Translations under genes and position numbers: made by a program
Source of the DNA: Flavobacterium sp. N502540
GTDB taxonomy: Bacteria; Bacteroidota; Bacteroidia; Flavobacteriales; Flavobacteriaceae
Direction: 5' to 3'
Length of the DNA stretch: 64,000 nucleotides
Assembly: GCF_025947365.1 (NCBI RefSeq)
Contig: NZ_CP110012.1
Span: forward strand, 3,162,001 to 3,226,000
Notes under the pieces: generated by a model
Seen by the model: only the letters and a program-made list of their open reading frames with translations
Told to the model about the DNA's origin: nothing
Database searches by the model: none
Shown: positions 53,644-64,000 of the stretch, piece after piece
Layout: each line of letters opens with the position of its first letter
Position numbering within the stretch: position 1 is the stretch's first letter

Positions 53644-55776
53644 ATGAAAAAGATTATTACATTTTGCTTGATTATCCTTACGGTTTTGATAGGATTTGCT
53701 CAGGAAAAATCAAAAGACAGTTTGCAGACCAATAATTTAGATGATATTATTGTAACTGCAAGCCGAAAAAAAGAGAGTATAAAAGAAGTTGTTTCTTCTA
53801 TTACGATTGTTGGAGCTAAAAAAATCCAAAGTCAGACTATGGTGAATTCAAATATCGGTAATATTTTGCAATATACGGTTCCGGGTTTAGCGACCGCGAG
53901 TAACCAAACTTCAAATTTCGGTCAGACTTTAAGAGGAAGACCATTTTTGGTTATGATTGATGGAATACCGCAGTCTACGCCTTTGCGAAATGGAGGTAGA
54001 GACCTTCAGGTAATTGAACCTTCGTCTATCGAAAGAGTGGAAGTTATTAAAGGTGCAACTTCAATTTATGGGAATGGTGCCGATGGAGGGATCATCAATT
54101 ATATTACAAAGAAAAACCATTCTGAAGAAAAAATTAGCGGTTCGGTACAACTGGGTTTGATCACACAACCCAAAACTTTTGCAGAATCATTTGGTTACAG
54201 AGCTTCACTTTCATTGGCTGGAAAGCTGAAGAAACTGGATTATGTAGTTGGATTTACACAAGAAAGATCAGGAGTTTCTAAAGATGCCAACGGAGTAAAC
54301 CTTTCGCCATTTTATAGTTTGTCGAATTTAAATACGTACAACGGATTGTTTAAAATAGGATACGCACTAACTGATACCCAAAGGTTGGAGTTCTCTTACA
54401 TGGGGTATGCTTCAAAATCATTTTTAGATCAGGATGTTAAGATTGGTAAATGGGGAGAAATCCCAACGATTGGAGTGGAAGCCGGTGGACGTTTGGGAAC
54501 GCCTGAAGGAACTCCTAGAAATCATAATTTTAGAGTAGCGTATTCGAATTCGGAGATTTGGAACAATACTTCTTTGGATGTTAATGTTTATGCACAGGAT
54601 TTCAGAACGGTTTATTCGTATGACAGAGATCAGTTTTTAAACGGAGGTCAATCGAATGTGGCTTCGCAAAAGAAAGGGCTTCGTGTTAATTTTGATTCTC
54701 GTCTTTTTGCCAATGATAGGTATAAAGTGGAGATCATTTACGGTCTGGATTTGCTTCAGGATAAAACAGTTCAAAAGTTAGAGGACGGTCGTTTTTGGAC
54801 TCCTCAAATGAAAATGCTGAATACTGCGCCTTTTGCATTGATTAAATTTGATGCCTGGGGTAAATTTACCTTAAAAGCAGGTGCCAGATATGAAAATATT
54901 AAGGTTAAAGCGGATGATTTTAATACATTGCCGGTATTGAATGCTAAAAACAATACGTACACCAAAAGTATTTTTGTTCAGGGAGGCGAGTTAGATTACA
55001 ATGCTCTTGTTGGAAACATCGGATTAAGATATAACATTATGCCGGAAGTAAATGTTTTTACAAGTTATTCTCAGTCCTTTTCGATCAATGAGGTAGGGCG
55101 TATTTTAAGAACGTCTACTGAAAGTGTGATCTCAAAATTACCAACTGATCCTATTATTGTAAACAATTACGAAATGGGTGTGGCCGGAGCGATAAAAAAA
55201 TGGTTCAATTATGAGGTAACCAGTTTTTGGAGTACCTCAGAATTGGGGGCTACATCAATTCAGTCAGCTGATGGTTCTTTTGCCATGCAGCGTGCTCCCG
55301 AGAATATCTGGGGGTATGAGGCCGTTGTGGGCTTTAATCCAATAGAGTTTTTAAGTTTTGGTGGTGCTTTTGCCTGGATAGAAGGAAAGGTCGATAATGA
55401 CAATAACGGATCGTACGAAAAATATATTAACGGATCCCGAATAATGGCTCCAAAGCTTACTACTTATGTTCAGATTCGTCCGTTGAAAAATTTAGATATT
55501 GAACTAAGTTCTTTGCATAACTTCAAAAGAGACCGATTTGACCCAAATCCAACAACAAACTTGTATAGTTTTAATGAAGGTCCGGTAAAAAAATATACGG
55601 TCTTTAATTTAAGCAGTTCTTATCTCATCAATAAATCATTCCGATTAGGATTGGGAGTTGAGAATTTGTTTAATAAAGATTACGCTCCAAATATTGCCTG
55701 GTGGCAGGCCAGAGATAAAGATTTTGTAAATGCTCCGGGAAGACGTGCTACTTTACAAATTCAGTATAATTTTTAA
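53644..55776 (+). CDS. TonB-dependent outer-membrane receptor (siderophore-receptor type)
   Basis: 710 residues with a signal peptide (MKKIITFCLIILTVLIGFA). A TonB-box/plug region follows (DDIIVTASRKKESIKEVVSSITIVGA, LQYTVPGLATASNQTSNFGQTLRGRPF, VEVIKGATSIYGNGADGGIINYITK). The 22-strand barrel ends with VENLFNKDYAPNIAWWQARD and the terminal strand RRATLQIQYNF. It takes up a ligand through the outer membrane with TonB energy. Barrel similarity suggests a ferric siderophore, but the ligand is not proven; no partner genes are adjacent. Confidence 0.9.
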   Translation: MKKIITFCLIILTVLIGFAQEKSKDSLQTNNLDDIIVTASRKKESIKEVVSSITIVGAKKIQSQTMVNSNIGNILQYTVPGLATASNQTSNFGQTLRGRPFLVMIDGIPQSTPLRNGGRDLQVIEPSSIERVEVIKGATSIYGNGADGGIINYITKKNHSEEKISGSVQLGLITQPKTFAESFGYRASLSLAGKLKKLDYVVGFTQERSGVSKDANGVNLSPFYSLSNLNTYNGLFKIGYALTDTQRLEFSYMGYASKSFLDQDVKIGKWGEIPTIGVEAGGRLGTPEGTPRNHNFRVAYSNSEIWNNTSLDVNVYAQDFRTVYSYDRDQFLNGGQSNVASQKKGLRVNFDSRLFANDRYKVEIIYGLDLLQDKTVQKLEDGRFWTPQMKMLNTAPFALIKFDAWGKFTLKAGARYENIKVKADDFNTLPVLNAKNNTYTKSIFVQGGELDYNALVGNIGLRYNIMPEVNVFTSYSQSFSINEVGRILRTSTESVISKLPTDPIIVNNYEMGVAGAIKKWFNYEVTSFWSTSELGATSIQSADGSFAMQRAPENIWGYEAVVGFNPIEFLSFGGAFAWIEGKVDNDNNGSYEKYINGSRIMAPKLTTYVQIRPLKNLDIELSSLHNFKRDRFDPNPTTNLYSFNEGPVKKYTVFNLSSSYLINKSFRLGLGVENLFNKDYAPNIAWWQARDKDFVNAPGRRATLQIQYNF

Positions 55777-55824
55777 TACTTTCTTTATTCAGAATAACAA
55801 TTCTCATTTCAGAACTAAAGAATT

Positions 55825-55866
55825 AAAGCCCCTTTTTTAAATATAAAAAAAGGGGCTTTTGTTTTG
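55825..55866. terminator. Bidirectional terminator between receptor gene and gltD
   Basis: The stem AAAGCCCC plus T run pairs with an A run plus GGGGCTTT, between convergent genes. Confidence 0.75.
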
Positions 55867-55885
55867 TAAAAGGGATATTTAAAAT

Positions 55886-57340
55886 CTATAAACTTGGCAA
55901 ATCTCCATTTCCTTTGGTTGGTAAATTGGTATAACCCATCAGGAACAAATCGACTTCTCTTGCCGCTTCACGGCCTTCTGAAATGGCCCATACAATTAAG
56001 GACTGCCCTCTTCGCATATCACCGGCAGTGAAAATGTGCGGAACATTCGTCTGATAATTTTTGGCTTTATAGTTGTTTCTCATATCGATTTCCAGACCTA
56101 ATTGCTCGCTTAAAGTTTTCTCAGGACCTGTAAATCCTAAAGCCAATAAAGCTAAATCACAGGGCCATATTTTCTCTGAACCTTCTTTTTCGATTAGTTC
56201 AGGACGTTGCCCCGGAGTCATTTTCCATTGTACTTCAACGGTTTTTAATCCTACCAGTTCTCCTTTGTCGTTAGATAAGAATTCTTTGGTATTGATTAGC
56301 CAGTTCCTGTCGCAGCCTTCTTCGTGAGACGATGAGGTTTTTAACTGGAGCGGCCAGAAAGGCCAAGGAGTTGTTTCGCTTCTTCCAACGGGAGGTTTTG
56401 GTAAAATCTCAAAATTGGTTACCGATTTTGCACCATGCCTGTTCGAGGTTCCGATACAATCAGAACCGGTGTCTCCACCGCCAATTACGATTACATCTTT
56501 ACCGGTAGCCATAACCTGATCTTGAATTGATTCTCCAAACAAAACTTTAGTCTGCTGTGTTAAGAAATCCATTGCCTGAACAACGCCTTTGCTTTCGATA
56601 CCTTTGGTTGGTAAACTTCTTCTTTCGGTTGCTCCGCCGCACAATACGATAGAATCGAAAGAATTTAATTCGGCTACGCTATAGTTTACGCCAACATTTA
56701 CATTGGTTTTAAAAGTGATTCCTTCTGCTTCAAGAATCGCAACACGTCTGTCGATGATTGCTTTTTCCAGTTTAAAATTTGGAATTCCGTAGCGTAGTAG
56801 ACCGCCAATAGCATTGTCTCTTTCGAAAACGGTGACGGTGTGACCGGCTCTGTTTAATTGTTGAGCGGCAGCCAACCCTGCAGGACCTGAACCAATAACA
56901 GCAACCGTTTTTCCGGTTCTGGTTTTTGGCGCCTGTGGCTTGATCCAGCCTTCGGCAAAACCTCTTTCGATGATGTTTTTTTCGATGTTTTCGATGGCAA
57001 CAGGCTCTTTGATGATCCCTAATACACATGATTTCTCACATGGAGCAGGGCATAAGCGGCCTGTGAATTCCGGAAAGTTATTGGTAGACTGTAAAATCTC
57101 TAAAGCACTTTGCCATTCTTCCTGATGTACCATATCGTTGAAATCAGGAATTAAATTCCCTAACGGACAGGAACTGTGGCAAAAAGGAATTCCACAATCC
57201 ATACATCTCGAACCTTGTTCTTTTATTTTATCTTTTGCTAACGGAATTGTAAATTCGTTGTAGTTCGTAACACGTTCTGCAACCGCTATATTACTTTCGT
57301 CGGCTCTGTTATATTCTTTAAATCCGCCTATTTTACCCAT
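55886..57340 (-). CDS. gltD: Glutamate synthase, small subunit
   Basis: 484 residues from ATG 57340 (MGKIGGFKEYNRADES); the longer frame adds 15 unrelated residues. The N-terminal Fe-S motifs CMDCGIPFCHSSCPLGN and CPAPCEKSC are complete. FAD-binding GSGPAGLAAAQQL and NADPH-binding IGGGDTGSDC are present, and APK..PGR-type FAD contacts follow (FTAGDMRRGQSLIVWAI). It reduces the large subunit for glutamate formation from 2-oxoglutarate and glutamine. It follows gltB on the same strand after 125 bases. Confidence 0.95.
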   Translation of the reverse strand: MGKIGGFKEYNRADESNIAVAERVTNYNEFTIPLAKDKIKEQGSRCMDCGIPFCHSSCPLGNLIPDFNDMVHQEEWQSALEILQSTNNFPEFTGRLCPAPCEKSCVLGIIKEPVAIENIEKNIIERGFAEGWIKPQAPKTRTGKTVAVIGSGPAGLAAAQQLNRAGHTVTVFERDNAIGGLLRYGIPNFKLEKAIIDRRVAILEAEGITFKTNVNVGVNYSVAELNSFDSIVLCGGATERRSLPTKGIESKGVVQAMDFLTQQTKVLFGESIQDQVMATGKDVIVIGGGDTGSDCIGTSNRHGAKSVTNFEILPKPPVGRSETTPWPFWPLQLKTSSSHEEGCDRNWLINTKEFLSNDKGELVGLKTVEVQWKMTPGQRPELIEKEGSEKIWPCDLALLALGFTGPEKTLSEQLGLEIDMRNNYKAKNYQTNVPHIFTAGDMRRGQSLIVWAISEGREAAREVDLFLMGYTNLPTKGNGDLPSL

Positions 57341-57385
57341 GACATTTTTATTAAAATTACAATTTCCTAAAAATCCAAATTTCAA

Positions 57386-57440
57386 TTCTTCGACTTCGCT
57401 TCCTTCGACTTCGCTCAGGAAGACATTGTCATTGAAATTG
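57386..57440. repeat. Dispersed repeat fragment between gltB and gltD
   Basis: TTCGACTTCGCTTCC is followed by TTCGACTTCGCTCAGG in tandem. The second is related to the elements near 51935 and 52130. Confidence 0.45.
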
Positions 57441-57465
57441 ATTTTTGATTTTTGAAATTGATGTT

Positions 57466-60400
57466 TTATCCCGCTATTAATTCTTCTATTTTTTTCTCTT
57501 CTGCAATTCGTTGTAGTGCTTTTTTGTAATCTGTTGGCATTACTTTTACGAAATTTTGCTGTTCATTTTCCCAGTCTGCTAAAATTCTTTTGGCTAATGG
57601 ACTGTTGGTGTACAGAGAGTGGTTTTTGATCAGTTTTCTTAGTTTTCTCACGTCTTCGTCTTCGATAGGATCAAAAGCAACCATTTCCATGTTGCATACC
57701 CTTGCATCGAATTGTTGATTCGGATCGTACACATAAGCAACACCACCACTCATACCTGCGGCGAAGTTTCGTCCTGTTTTTCCTAAAACAACTACTGTAC
57801 CTCCCGTCATGTACTCGCATCCGTGATCTCCAATTCCTTCGACAACCGCAGTTGCTCCGGAATTTCTAACACAGAAACGCTCTCCGGCAATTCCATTAAT
57901 ATAAGCCTCTCCGGTAATAGCTCCGTAAAGGGCAACGTTCCCGATAATGATATTTTCTTCAGGCTTGAAAGTGGCAGTAGGAGGGACTTTTACAATTAAT
58001 TTTCCTCCCGAAAGTCCTTTTCCTAAGTAATCATTACAGTTTCCGTGAATTTTAAACGACAATCCGTTGGTGGCAAAAGCACCAAAACTTTGTCCGGCAG
58101 AGCCTTCAAAATCAACTAAAATAGTATCATCAGGTAATCCTTGTGCGCCATAAATTTTTGAGATTTCATTACTCAAAATAGCACCTACAGAACGGTCTGT
58201 ATTTTTAATTTTAAAGGTAACTCTGGTTTTTTCTTTTCTGTAAATAGACGGAATTGCTTCTTTAATGATATCAAAATCCAATACATTTTCAAGCTGGTGA
58301 TCTTGTTGTGTTGTGTTGTGATTTGGAACCGTTTTGGCTTTTTCCGGTTTGTATAGAATTGATGACAAGTCTAAACCATTGGCTTTGTAATGTTGGATCG
58401 CTTTGTTTACATTTAATTTTTGCGACTGCCCCACCATTTCTTTTAAAGTTCTGAAACCTAATTGAGCCATAATTTCTCTTAGCTCTTCGGCAATAAAATA
58501 CATGAAGTTGATGACGTGCTCCGGAGTTCCTTTGAAGTTTTTTCTCAATTCAGGATCCTGAGTAGCAATACCAACCGGACAGGTATTCAAATGACAAGCT
58601 CTCATCATAATACATCCGGAAGCTACAAGCGGAGCCGTTGCAAAACCAAATTCCTCAGCTCCTAACAATGCAGCGATGGCAACGTCACGACCCGTTTTTA
58701 GCTGTCCGTCACATTCCAGAACCACACGGCTTCTTAAATCGTTTAAGATTAGAGTTTGCTGGGCTTCGGCTAAACCAAGTTCCCACGGAATACCTGTATG
58801 TTGTAAAGAGGTTAAGGGTGCAGCACCGGTTCCTCCGTCGTAACCTGAAATTAAGATCACGTCAGCTTTTGCTTTGGCAACACCGGCAGCGATCGTTCCA
58901 ACTCCAACTTCGGAAACTAATTTTACGTTTACACGTGCTTCACGATTGGCATTTTTTAAATCGTAAATCAACTGAGATAAATCTTCAATAGAGTAAATGT
59001 CATGGTGTGGCGGAGGCGAAATCAAACCTACATAAGGGGTTGAATTTCTGGTTTCGGCAATCCATGGCACTACTTTTTCTCCGGGTAATTGTCCACCTTC
59101 ACCAGGTTTCGCTCCCTGAGCCATTTTAATCTGGATTTCTTTGGCGTTGGTCAAATAGTTGATCGAAACACCAAAACGTCCCGATGCCACTTGTTTGATC
59201 GCACTGTTTCTCGAATCTCCGTTAATTTCTTTTTGGAAACGTTTTGGATCTTCTCCTCCTTCTCCGGAATTACTTTTTCCGCCAATTCGGTTCATGGCAA
59301 TCGCTAAATTCTCATGCGCTTCTCTACTGATGGATCCGTAAGACATGGCTCCGGTTTTGAATTTCTTCACAATTTCAGTCCAAGATTCTACTTCATCAAT
59401 AGAAATTGGATCTAAATTGTTGAATTCAAATAAACCTCTGATGGTCATTAGGTTTGAGCTTTGCTCATTGACCATATTCGAGTATTCTTTATAGCTTTCA
59501 GGGCTGTTTAAACGAACGGCCTGTTGTAATTTAGAAATAGTGGTCGGGTTGAACATGTGTTTCTCTCCACCGCGTCTCCATCTGTAAATACCTCCAATTT
59601 CAAGAGAAAGTAAGTTGGCAATTTTTGAATTTGGGAATGCTTTCTGGAAACGTTTCTTCACTTCTTTTTCGACTTCCATCAAACCAATTCCTTCAATTCG
59701 TGATGGGGTGTAAGGGAAATACTTTGAAGTAAAAGTTTTGTTCAGTCCTAAAATCTCGAAAATTTGTGCAGCTCTGTACGAATGTAAAGTAGAGATACCA
59801 ATTTTGTTCATGATTTTAACGATTCCTTTTGCAATGGCTTTGTTGTAATTTACAATGGCATAATCTGCTTTTACCCCTTTTATAAAGCCCTGATTCACCT
59901 GATCGTGAATGATTTCATTGACCATGTAAGGATTGATTGCACTAGCACCGTATCCGAACAATAAAGCAAAATGATGAGGTTCGCGAGGCTCGGCAGATTC
60001 GATTATGATTCCGAATTTTGAACGAACCTGCAAAATGTTCAAAGAGTGATGAATGTATGAACAAGCCAGTAACATTGGTATTGGAGCCAGTTCTTCACTT
60101 ACGCCTCGGTCTGATAAAATAATGACGTTGCATCCGTCAGAAACGGCTTTAAAAGTTGCCTCAACACATTTTTCAAGTGCGCGCTCTAAGCCATTTACTC
60201 CTTTTTCTATTTTATATAAGGTAGAAATAGTAGCCGATTTGAAATCGACATGATCGATGTTTCTTATTTTATCTAAATCCTCATTGGAAATAACTGGATT
60301 TTGGATTTTTAGTTTTTTACATTGTTTGGATTCAATTTCAAAAATATTGAAATCACCGCCAATGGCTAAACTGATATCAGTAATAATTTCTTCACGAATA

Positions 60401-61983
60401 CCGTCTAAAGGCGGGTTAGTCACCTGAGCAAACAATTGTTTGAAATAGTTGTACAACAATTGAGGCTGGTCTGATAAAACGGCCAGAGGTGTATCGTTAC
60501 CCATAGAACTGATGGCTTCAGCTCCCTGACCTCCCATTGGGTTAATGATGGTTTTTAAATCTTCAATCGTATAGCCAAATAATTTTTGTCTGGTTAAGAA
60601 ATCCAGTTTCTCAACCGGAGTTGGGTTATTCGTATACGGTATTTTAGATAAAGGTAATAAGTTAGCGTCGATCCATTCTTTGTAAGGACGTTTGGTAACG
60701 ATGGATTTTTTTACCTCGTCGTCTTCAATAATACGGCCTTCGTTCATGTCTACCAGGAACATTTTTCCAGGCTCTAAACGACCGTGTTGAATCACATCTT
60801 CAGGATCGATATCCAAAACACCAATTTCTGATGACATGATTACAAAACCGCTTTTGGTTAAGGTATAACGAGAAGGGCGTAATCCGTTACGATCTAATAG
60901 TGCACCAATTACGTTACCGTCAGTAAACGGAATAGAGGCAGGGCCATCCCAAGGCTCCATAATACAAGCGTTAAACTCGTAGAAGGCTTTTTTCTCAGGA
61001 GACATGGTCTGGTGTTTTTCCCAGGCTTCCGGAACCACCATCATCATGGCTTCCGGTAAGGAACGTCCTGTCATTAATAGAAGTTCTACTACCATATCCA
61101 TAGAAGCAGAATCTGATTTTCCTTCTAAGATAATTGGGAATAATTTTTTGATATCATCACCAAAGATTTTGCTTTGCATCAATTCTTCACGGGCACGCAT
61201 ACGACTTACGTTTCCGCGAAGCGTATTGATTTCACCGTTGTGACACATGTATCTAAACGGCTGTGCTAAATCCCAGGATGGGAATGTATTGGTAGAGAAA
61301 CGCTGGTGTACTAACGCCAAACGAGTCACTAAATCGGGATCTTTTAAGTCAACATAATAACGGCTGATGTCTTCCGGCATCAAGAGACCTTTATATATTA
61401 TGGTAGTTGTCGATAAACTAGAGAAATAAAACATATGGCTTTCAGAGGTTTTAGATCCTCTAATGGCATGTTCAGCAATTTTTCTAGCTGCAAAAAGTTT
61501 TGCATTAAATTCATTTTCAGTTAAATCCTGACCGTTTTTGCTAACAAAAACCTGTTTAACTGTTGGTTCTTTTTCTGCGGCGATTTGCCCTAAATTTTCT
61601 ACTTCAACCGGTACATCTCTCCAACCCAGAATCTTTAAATTTTGATCCTTAATAGTCGATTCGAAAGCGTTCATACAAAAAGAAACCTGGTTTTTGCTTT
61701 TTGGTAAAAAAACCATTCCTACTGCATACTCACGTGTTTCAGGGATTTCAAAATCACATACTTTTTTAAAAAAATCATGTGGGATGTCGAATAAAATTCC
61801 AGCTCCGTCTCCAGTTCTTCCATCAGAACTAACTGCACCACGATGTTCCAATTTTATTAAGATATCCAATGCTTTGTGAATAATATCATTTGATTTAATA
61901 CCATTCAAATTACAAATAAATCCTGCACCACAATTGTCGTGTTCAAATTCAGGCAAATAAAGCCCTTGTTCTTTAACTTTCAT
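57466..61983 (-). CDS. gltB: Glutamate synthase, large subunit
   Basis: 1505 residues from ATG 61983; the longer frame adds 43 residues unlike the family, and a -7 box lies right above this start. Cys18 in DNCGAGFI becomes the N-terminal nucleophile of the class II amidotransferase domain after propeptide removal. The central and FMN domains ([29 protein letters not shown]) and the 3Fe-4S cluster region ([19 protein letters not shown]) are intact. The C-terminal beta-helix GXGXG domain is present ([10 protein letters not shown] ... [21 protein letters not shown]). Forms the enzyme with gltD downstream. Confidence 0.96.
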   Translation of the reverse strand: MKVKEQGLYLPEFEHDNCGAGFICNLNGIKSNDIIHKALDILIKLEHRGAVSSDGRTGDGAGILFDIPHDFFKKVCDFEIPETREYAVGMVFLPKSKNQVSFCMNAFESTIKDQNLKILGWRDVPVEVENLGQIAAEKEPTVKQVFVSKNGQDLTENEFNAKLFAARKIAEHAIRGSKTSESHMFYFSSLSTTTIIYKGLLMPEDISRYYVDLKDPDLVTRLALVHQRFSTNTFPSWDLAQPFRYMCHNGEINTLRGNVSRMRAREELMQSKIFGDDIKKLFPIILEGKSDSASMDMVVELLLMTGRSLPEAMMMVVPEAWEKHQTMSPEKKAFYEFNACIMEPWDGPASIPFTDGNVIGALLDRNGLRPSRYTLTKSGFVIMSSEIGVLDIDPEDVIQHGRLEPGKMFLVDMNEGRIIEDDEVKKSIVTKRPYKEWIDANLLPLSKIPYTNNPTPVEKLDFLTRQKLFGYTIEDLKTIINPMGGQGAEAISSMGNDTPLAVLSDQPQLLYNYFKQLFAQVTNPPLDGIREEIITDISLAIGGDFNIFEIESKQCKKLKIQNPVISNEDLDKIRNIDHVDFKSATISTLYKIEKGVNGLERALEKCVEATFKAVSDGCNVIILSDRGVSEELAPIPMLLACSYIHHSLNILQVRSKFGIIIESAEPREPHHFALLFGYGASAINPYMVNEIIHDQVNQGFIKGVKADYAIVNYNKAIAKGIVKIMNKIGISTLHSYRAAQIFEILGLNKTFTSKYFPYTPSRIEGIGLMEVEKEVKKRFQKAFPNSKIANLLSLEIGGIYRWRRGGEKHMFNPTTISKLQQAVRLNSPESYKEYSNMVNEQSSNLMTIRGLFEFNNLDPISIDEVESWTEIVKKFKTGAMSYGSISREAHENLAIAMNRIGGKSNSGEGGEDPKRFQKEINGDSRNSAIKQVASGRFGVSINYLTNAKEIQIKMAQGAKPGEGGQLPGEKVVPWIAETRNSTPYVGLISPPPHHDIYSIEDLSQLIYDLKNANREARVNVKLVSEVGVGTIAAGVAKAKADVILISGYDGGTGAAPLTSLQHTGIPWELGLAEAQQTLILNDLRSRVVLECDGQLKTGRDVAIAALLGAEEFGFATAPLVASGCIMMRACHLNTCPVGIATQDPELRKNFKGTPEHVINFMYFIAEELREIMAQLGFRTLKEMVGQSQKLNVNKAIQHYKANGLDLSSILYKPEKAKTVPNHNTTQQDHQLENVLDFDIIKEAIPSIYRKEKTRVTFKIKNTDRSVGAILSNEISKIYGAQGLPDDTILVDFEGSAGQSFGAFATNGLSFKIHGNCNDYLGKGLSGGKLIVKVPPTATFKPEENIIIGNVALYGAITGEAYINGIAGERFCVRNSGATAVVEGIGDHGCEYMTGGTVVVLGKTGRNFAAGMSGGVAYVYDPNQQFDARVCNMEMVAFDPIEDEDVRKLRKLIKNHSLYTNSPLAKRILADWENEQQNFVKVMPTDYKKALQRIAEEKKIEELIAG

Positions 61984-62000
61984 TCTTGATATTTTTTTTA

Positions 62001-62008
62001 CAAAAATA
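62001..62008 (-). promoter_or_regulatory. -7 box of gltB
   Basis: On the minus strand TATTTTTG matches TAnnTTTG, 17 bases before the ATG at 61983. It supports that start codon. Confidence 0.45.
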
Positions 62009-62342
62009 GAGATTTCGTTAAATATAATGTATTGAAATAGCTGTTTTGCTTTTATTTTTGTTGTAATATTAGAAAAAGACTTCTTAATTGATAATAATGT
62101 TTTTTTAGCCATTGCGAATTATTAAAATGACAATACAGACTAAAATATAGTATGAAAAATCGCTGTAAGGCTAACAAATACGGTGGTCTTTTTGTTAAAT
62201 ATCAAACGTTTTAGTGGTTTCTAGTTAATATTAACAAATTATTTATTTAACCATTTCTTTGCTTTCAAAAAGAATAAACGTTTCGTGCATATCACTCTCG
62301 TTTTTTAATTGAAAAAGATTTTACTATTAAGTTGATTTTTGC

Positions 62343-62350
62343 TACTTTTG
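62343..62350 (+). promoter_or_regulatory. -7 box of sucC
   Basis: TACTTTTG matches TAnnTTTG, 48 bases before ATG 62399. A TTG upstream (about 62332) could act as the -33 part only with short spacing. Confidence 0.5.
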
Positions 62351-62398
62351 TCGCACTTTTATTCTGAAATAAATTCAGAACCAGACAAATTCTATATT

Positions 62399-63592
62399 AT
62401 GAACATACACGAATATCAAGGAAAAGAAATTTTAGCAAGTTACGGAGTACGCATTCAACGCGGAATTGTGGCTAACAATGCGGTTGAAGCTGTGGCTGCT
62501 GCAAAACAATTAACTGCCGAAACTGGTACAGGATGGCATGTGATAAAAGCACAAATTCACGCAGGTGGACGTGGAAAAGGTGGTGGAGTGAAGTTGGCTA
62601 AAAACTTGCAACAAGTTGAAGAAATTGCTGAACAAATCATCGGAATGCAATTGATTACTCCTCAAACTTCTGCTGAGGGTAAAAAAGTAAACAAAGTTTT
62701 AGTTGCTGAAGATGTTTACTATCCTGGTGAAAGCGAAACTTCTGAGTTTTATGTTTCTGTTTTATTGAATAGAGGTACAGGACGTAACATGATTATGTAT
62801 TCTACTGAAGGTGGAATGGATATCGAAGAAGTTGCTGAGCATACACCACACTTAATCTTTACAGAAGAAATTGATCCAACTGTTGGATTACAAGGTTTTC
62901 AGGCAAGAAGAATTGCTTTTAACTTAGGTGTTACTGGAAATGCTTTTAAAGAAATGGTGAAATTCATCGATGCTTTATACAACGCTTACGTTGGTTCTGA
63001 TGCATCTATGTTCGAAATCAACCCGGTTTTGAAAACTTCAGATAACAAAATTCTTGCTGTTGACGCTAAAGTAAATATCGACGATAATGCTTTATACAGA
63101 CAACCAAAATATGCTGAGATGAGAGATATCCGTGAGGAGAATCCAATCGAGGTTGAAGCTAAAGAAGTAGGATTGAACTATGTAGATCTTGACGGTACTG
63201 TAGGTTGTATGGTAAACGGAGCTGGTCTTGCAATGGCAACTATGGATTTAATTAAATATGCTGGTTTTGAGCCTGCTAACTTCTTAGATGTTGGTGGAAC
63301 TGCTGATGCTAAACGTGTTGAAACAGCTTTCCGTATTATCTTAAAAGATCCAAACGTAAAAGCTATTTTGATCAATATCTTCGGAGGAATCGTTCGTTGT
63401 GACCGTGTTGCTCAAGGTGTTGTTGATGCTTACAAAAACATGGGTGATGCTATCAATGTGCCAATTATCGTTCGTTTGCAAGGAACAAATGCTGAAATTG
63501 CAAAAGAATTAATTGACAACTCAGGTATGCCAATTTTATCAGCTGTTCAATTTCAGGAAGCTGCTGACCAAGTTAAAGCTGCTCTTTCTTAA
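62399..63592 (+). CDS. sucC: Succinyl-CoA synthetase (ADP-forming), beta subunit
   Basis: 397 residues from ATG 62399 (MNIHEYQGKEILASYGV), the usual family start; the longer frame reads through the leader. ATP-grasp domain: VIKAQIHAGGRGKGGGVKLA, ... FEINPVLKTSDNKILAVDAKVNIDDNALYR. CoA-ligase domain: NGAGLAMATMDLIKYAG, NFLDVGGTA, INIFGGIVRCD. Part of the citric acid cycle. The alpha subunit gene is not beside it, as often in Flavobacteriia. Confidence 0.96.
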   Translation: MNIHEYQGKEILASYGVRIQRGIVANNAVEAVAAAKQLTAETGTGWHVIKAQIHAGGRGKGGGVKLAKNLQQVEEIAEQIIGMQLITPQTSAEGKKVNKVLVAEDVYYPGESETSEFYVSVLLNRGTGRNMIMYSTEGGMDIEEVAEHTPHLIFTEEIDPTVGLQGFQARRIAFNLGVTGNAFKEMVKFIDALYNAYVGSDASMFEINPVLKTSDNKILAVDAKVNIDDNALYRQPKYAEMRDIREENPIEVEAKEVGLNYVDLDGTVGCMVNGAGLAMATMDLIKYAGFEPANFLDVGGTADAKRVETAFRIILKDPNVKAILINIFGGIVRCDRVAQGVVDAYKNMGDAINVPIIVRLQGTNAEIAKELIDNSGMPILSAVQFQEAADQVKAALS

Positions 63593-63617
63593 TTCAATAA
63601 GAAATCAATTTATATAG

Positions 63618-63650
63618 AAAATCCATTCCGAAAGGAGTGGATTTTTTTTT
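63618..63650 (+). terminator. Terminator of sucC
   Basis: Stem AAATCCATTCC with GGAGTGGATTT (one T-G pair), loop GAAA-like, then a run of T. Confidence 0.75.
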
Positions 63651-63661
63651 GTTTTTATAAC

Positions 63662-63780
63662 CGCAAAGCACGCAAAGTTTTTTAGCCCCGAATTCACGAA
63701 TTATTTTTTATAATCTTAGAGAATAAAAATTCGTGAATTCGTGGCTTTTTTAAACGAATAGCTTTGTGAACTTTGCGTTT
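63662..63780. repeat. Nested inverted repeats
   Basis: Inner arms GCCCCGAATTCACGAATT (63684-63701) and AATTCGTGAATTCGTGGC (63729-63746) match at 17 of 18 positions. Outer arms CGCAAAGTT and AACTTTGCG flank them. Non-coding, between sucC and the last gene. Confidence 0.7.
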
Positions 63781-63837
63781 CTATTGGCAATACTAAGTTA
63801 AATTCTTAACGCCCTTTGCGGTTAAATGATCTCTGAC

Positions 63838-63999
63838 CTATTTTAAAACTGTTGCCAATTCTACAATTTCAAATTCAGGATTGTGTTCTACAAATTCCCT
63901 GATCATAGCGGTATGTCCGGCACCTAATAAAACCATTATTTTGTTGTCTTTACTTTCGGTTAGTTTTTGAATTAAAGCATACATATAAAGGTTTCTTCT
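63838..63999 (-). CDS. DUF5694-like protein, C-terminal part (5' end outside window)
   Basis: The minus strand is open from the window edge to TAG at 63838-63840 and encodes 53 residues (RRNLYMYALIQKL, IMVLLGAGHTAMIREFVE, FEIVELATVLK). The pattern R.N....IQ.L ... GAGH is typical of DUF5694 proteins. Function unknown; no start is visible. Confidence 0.6.
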   Translation of the reverse strand, partial: RRNLYMYALIQKLTESKDNKIMVLLGAGHTAMIREFVEHNPEFEIVELATVLK

Positions 64000-64000
64000 G

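Noticed and set aside
58638..58991. 117-codon plus-strand frame opposite gltB
   Set aside because: Shadow of the highly conserved gltB coding sequence; Arg/Leu/Gln-rich translation typical of antisense frames.
61984..62112. N-terminal extension of GltB
   Set aside because: It would put 43 extra residues before the processed cysteine region and covers the -7 box.

Overview
The window is chromosomal DNA of a member of the Bacteroidota, most likely a Flavobacterium. Supporting signs are strong A+T bias, promoters of the TAnnTTTG (-7) / TTTG (-33) type, a type IX secretion sorting domain, a Bacteroidota-type Rhs effector, and a core set of lpd, pabB, tilS, dsbD-like, amt, comM/yifB, lysA, gltB/gltD and sucC genes. 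The genus is inferred from gene content, not from a marker gene.

Layout. 1-5.9 kb: the end of an amino acid permease gene, a divergent PLP-enzyme/Lrp regulator pair whose two leaders carry the same sequence in inverted orientation, a toxin-antitoxin module inserted beside a duplicated lrp 3' end, an SRPBCC protein and lpd. 6-21.7 kb: housekeeping and envelope genes, namely DoxX, a DUF4349 lipoprotein, pabB-tilS-dsbD, amt, a pair of exported amidohydrolase-like proteins and an S41 peptidase, with a period-7 tandem repeat array behind dsbD. 21.9-39.1 kb: comM (yifB), split by a 15.6-kb integrative element. 39.1-51.8 kb: a minus-strand run of small accessory genes (NTF2-like, GNAT, esterase, rhodanese lipoprotein, VOC, DinB, XRE regulator, T9SS cargo, AlkB, GIY-YIG). 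52-64 kb: lysA, a TonB-dependent receptor, gltD, gltB, sucC and the 3' end of a DUF5694-like gene.

The main discovery is the element in comM. The left ORF stops after 482 codons with 7 foreign residues, and the missing 35 C-terminal codons lie 15.6 kb away at 38950-39054. Joining the parts at a shared AA dinucleotide restores an in-frame 511-residue ComM. A large serine recombinase gene begins beside the right end. The reconstructed attP has 9-bp inverted repeats exactly 25 nt either side of the AA core. Cargo, left to right: two tandem IS3-like DDE transposase genes (the first lacks two of its three catalytic acids), a gene with polymerase-palm-like motifs behind 15-bp iteron-like repeats, an Rhs toxin with its immunity gene, a small resolvase, an AbiJ_NTD4-type abortive-infection gene with one nonsense codon, a two-gene membrane/small-protein unit, a single-span membrane protein, a degenerate tRNA-Met-like sequence, a secreted protein, an XRE regulator and the integrase. 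A second copy of one attP arm lies at 25866-25890, so the transposase pair may be a separate 2.5-kb module stacked at the same site.

Working model (inference): the element is a comM-specific, serine-integrase mobile island that carries interbacterial competition and phage-defence cargo and silences or alters ComM while integrated.
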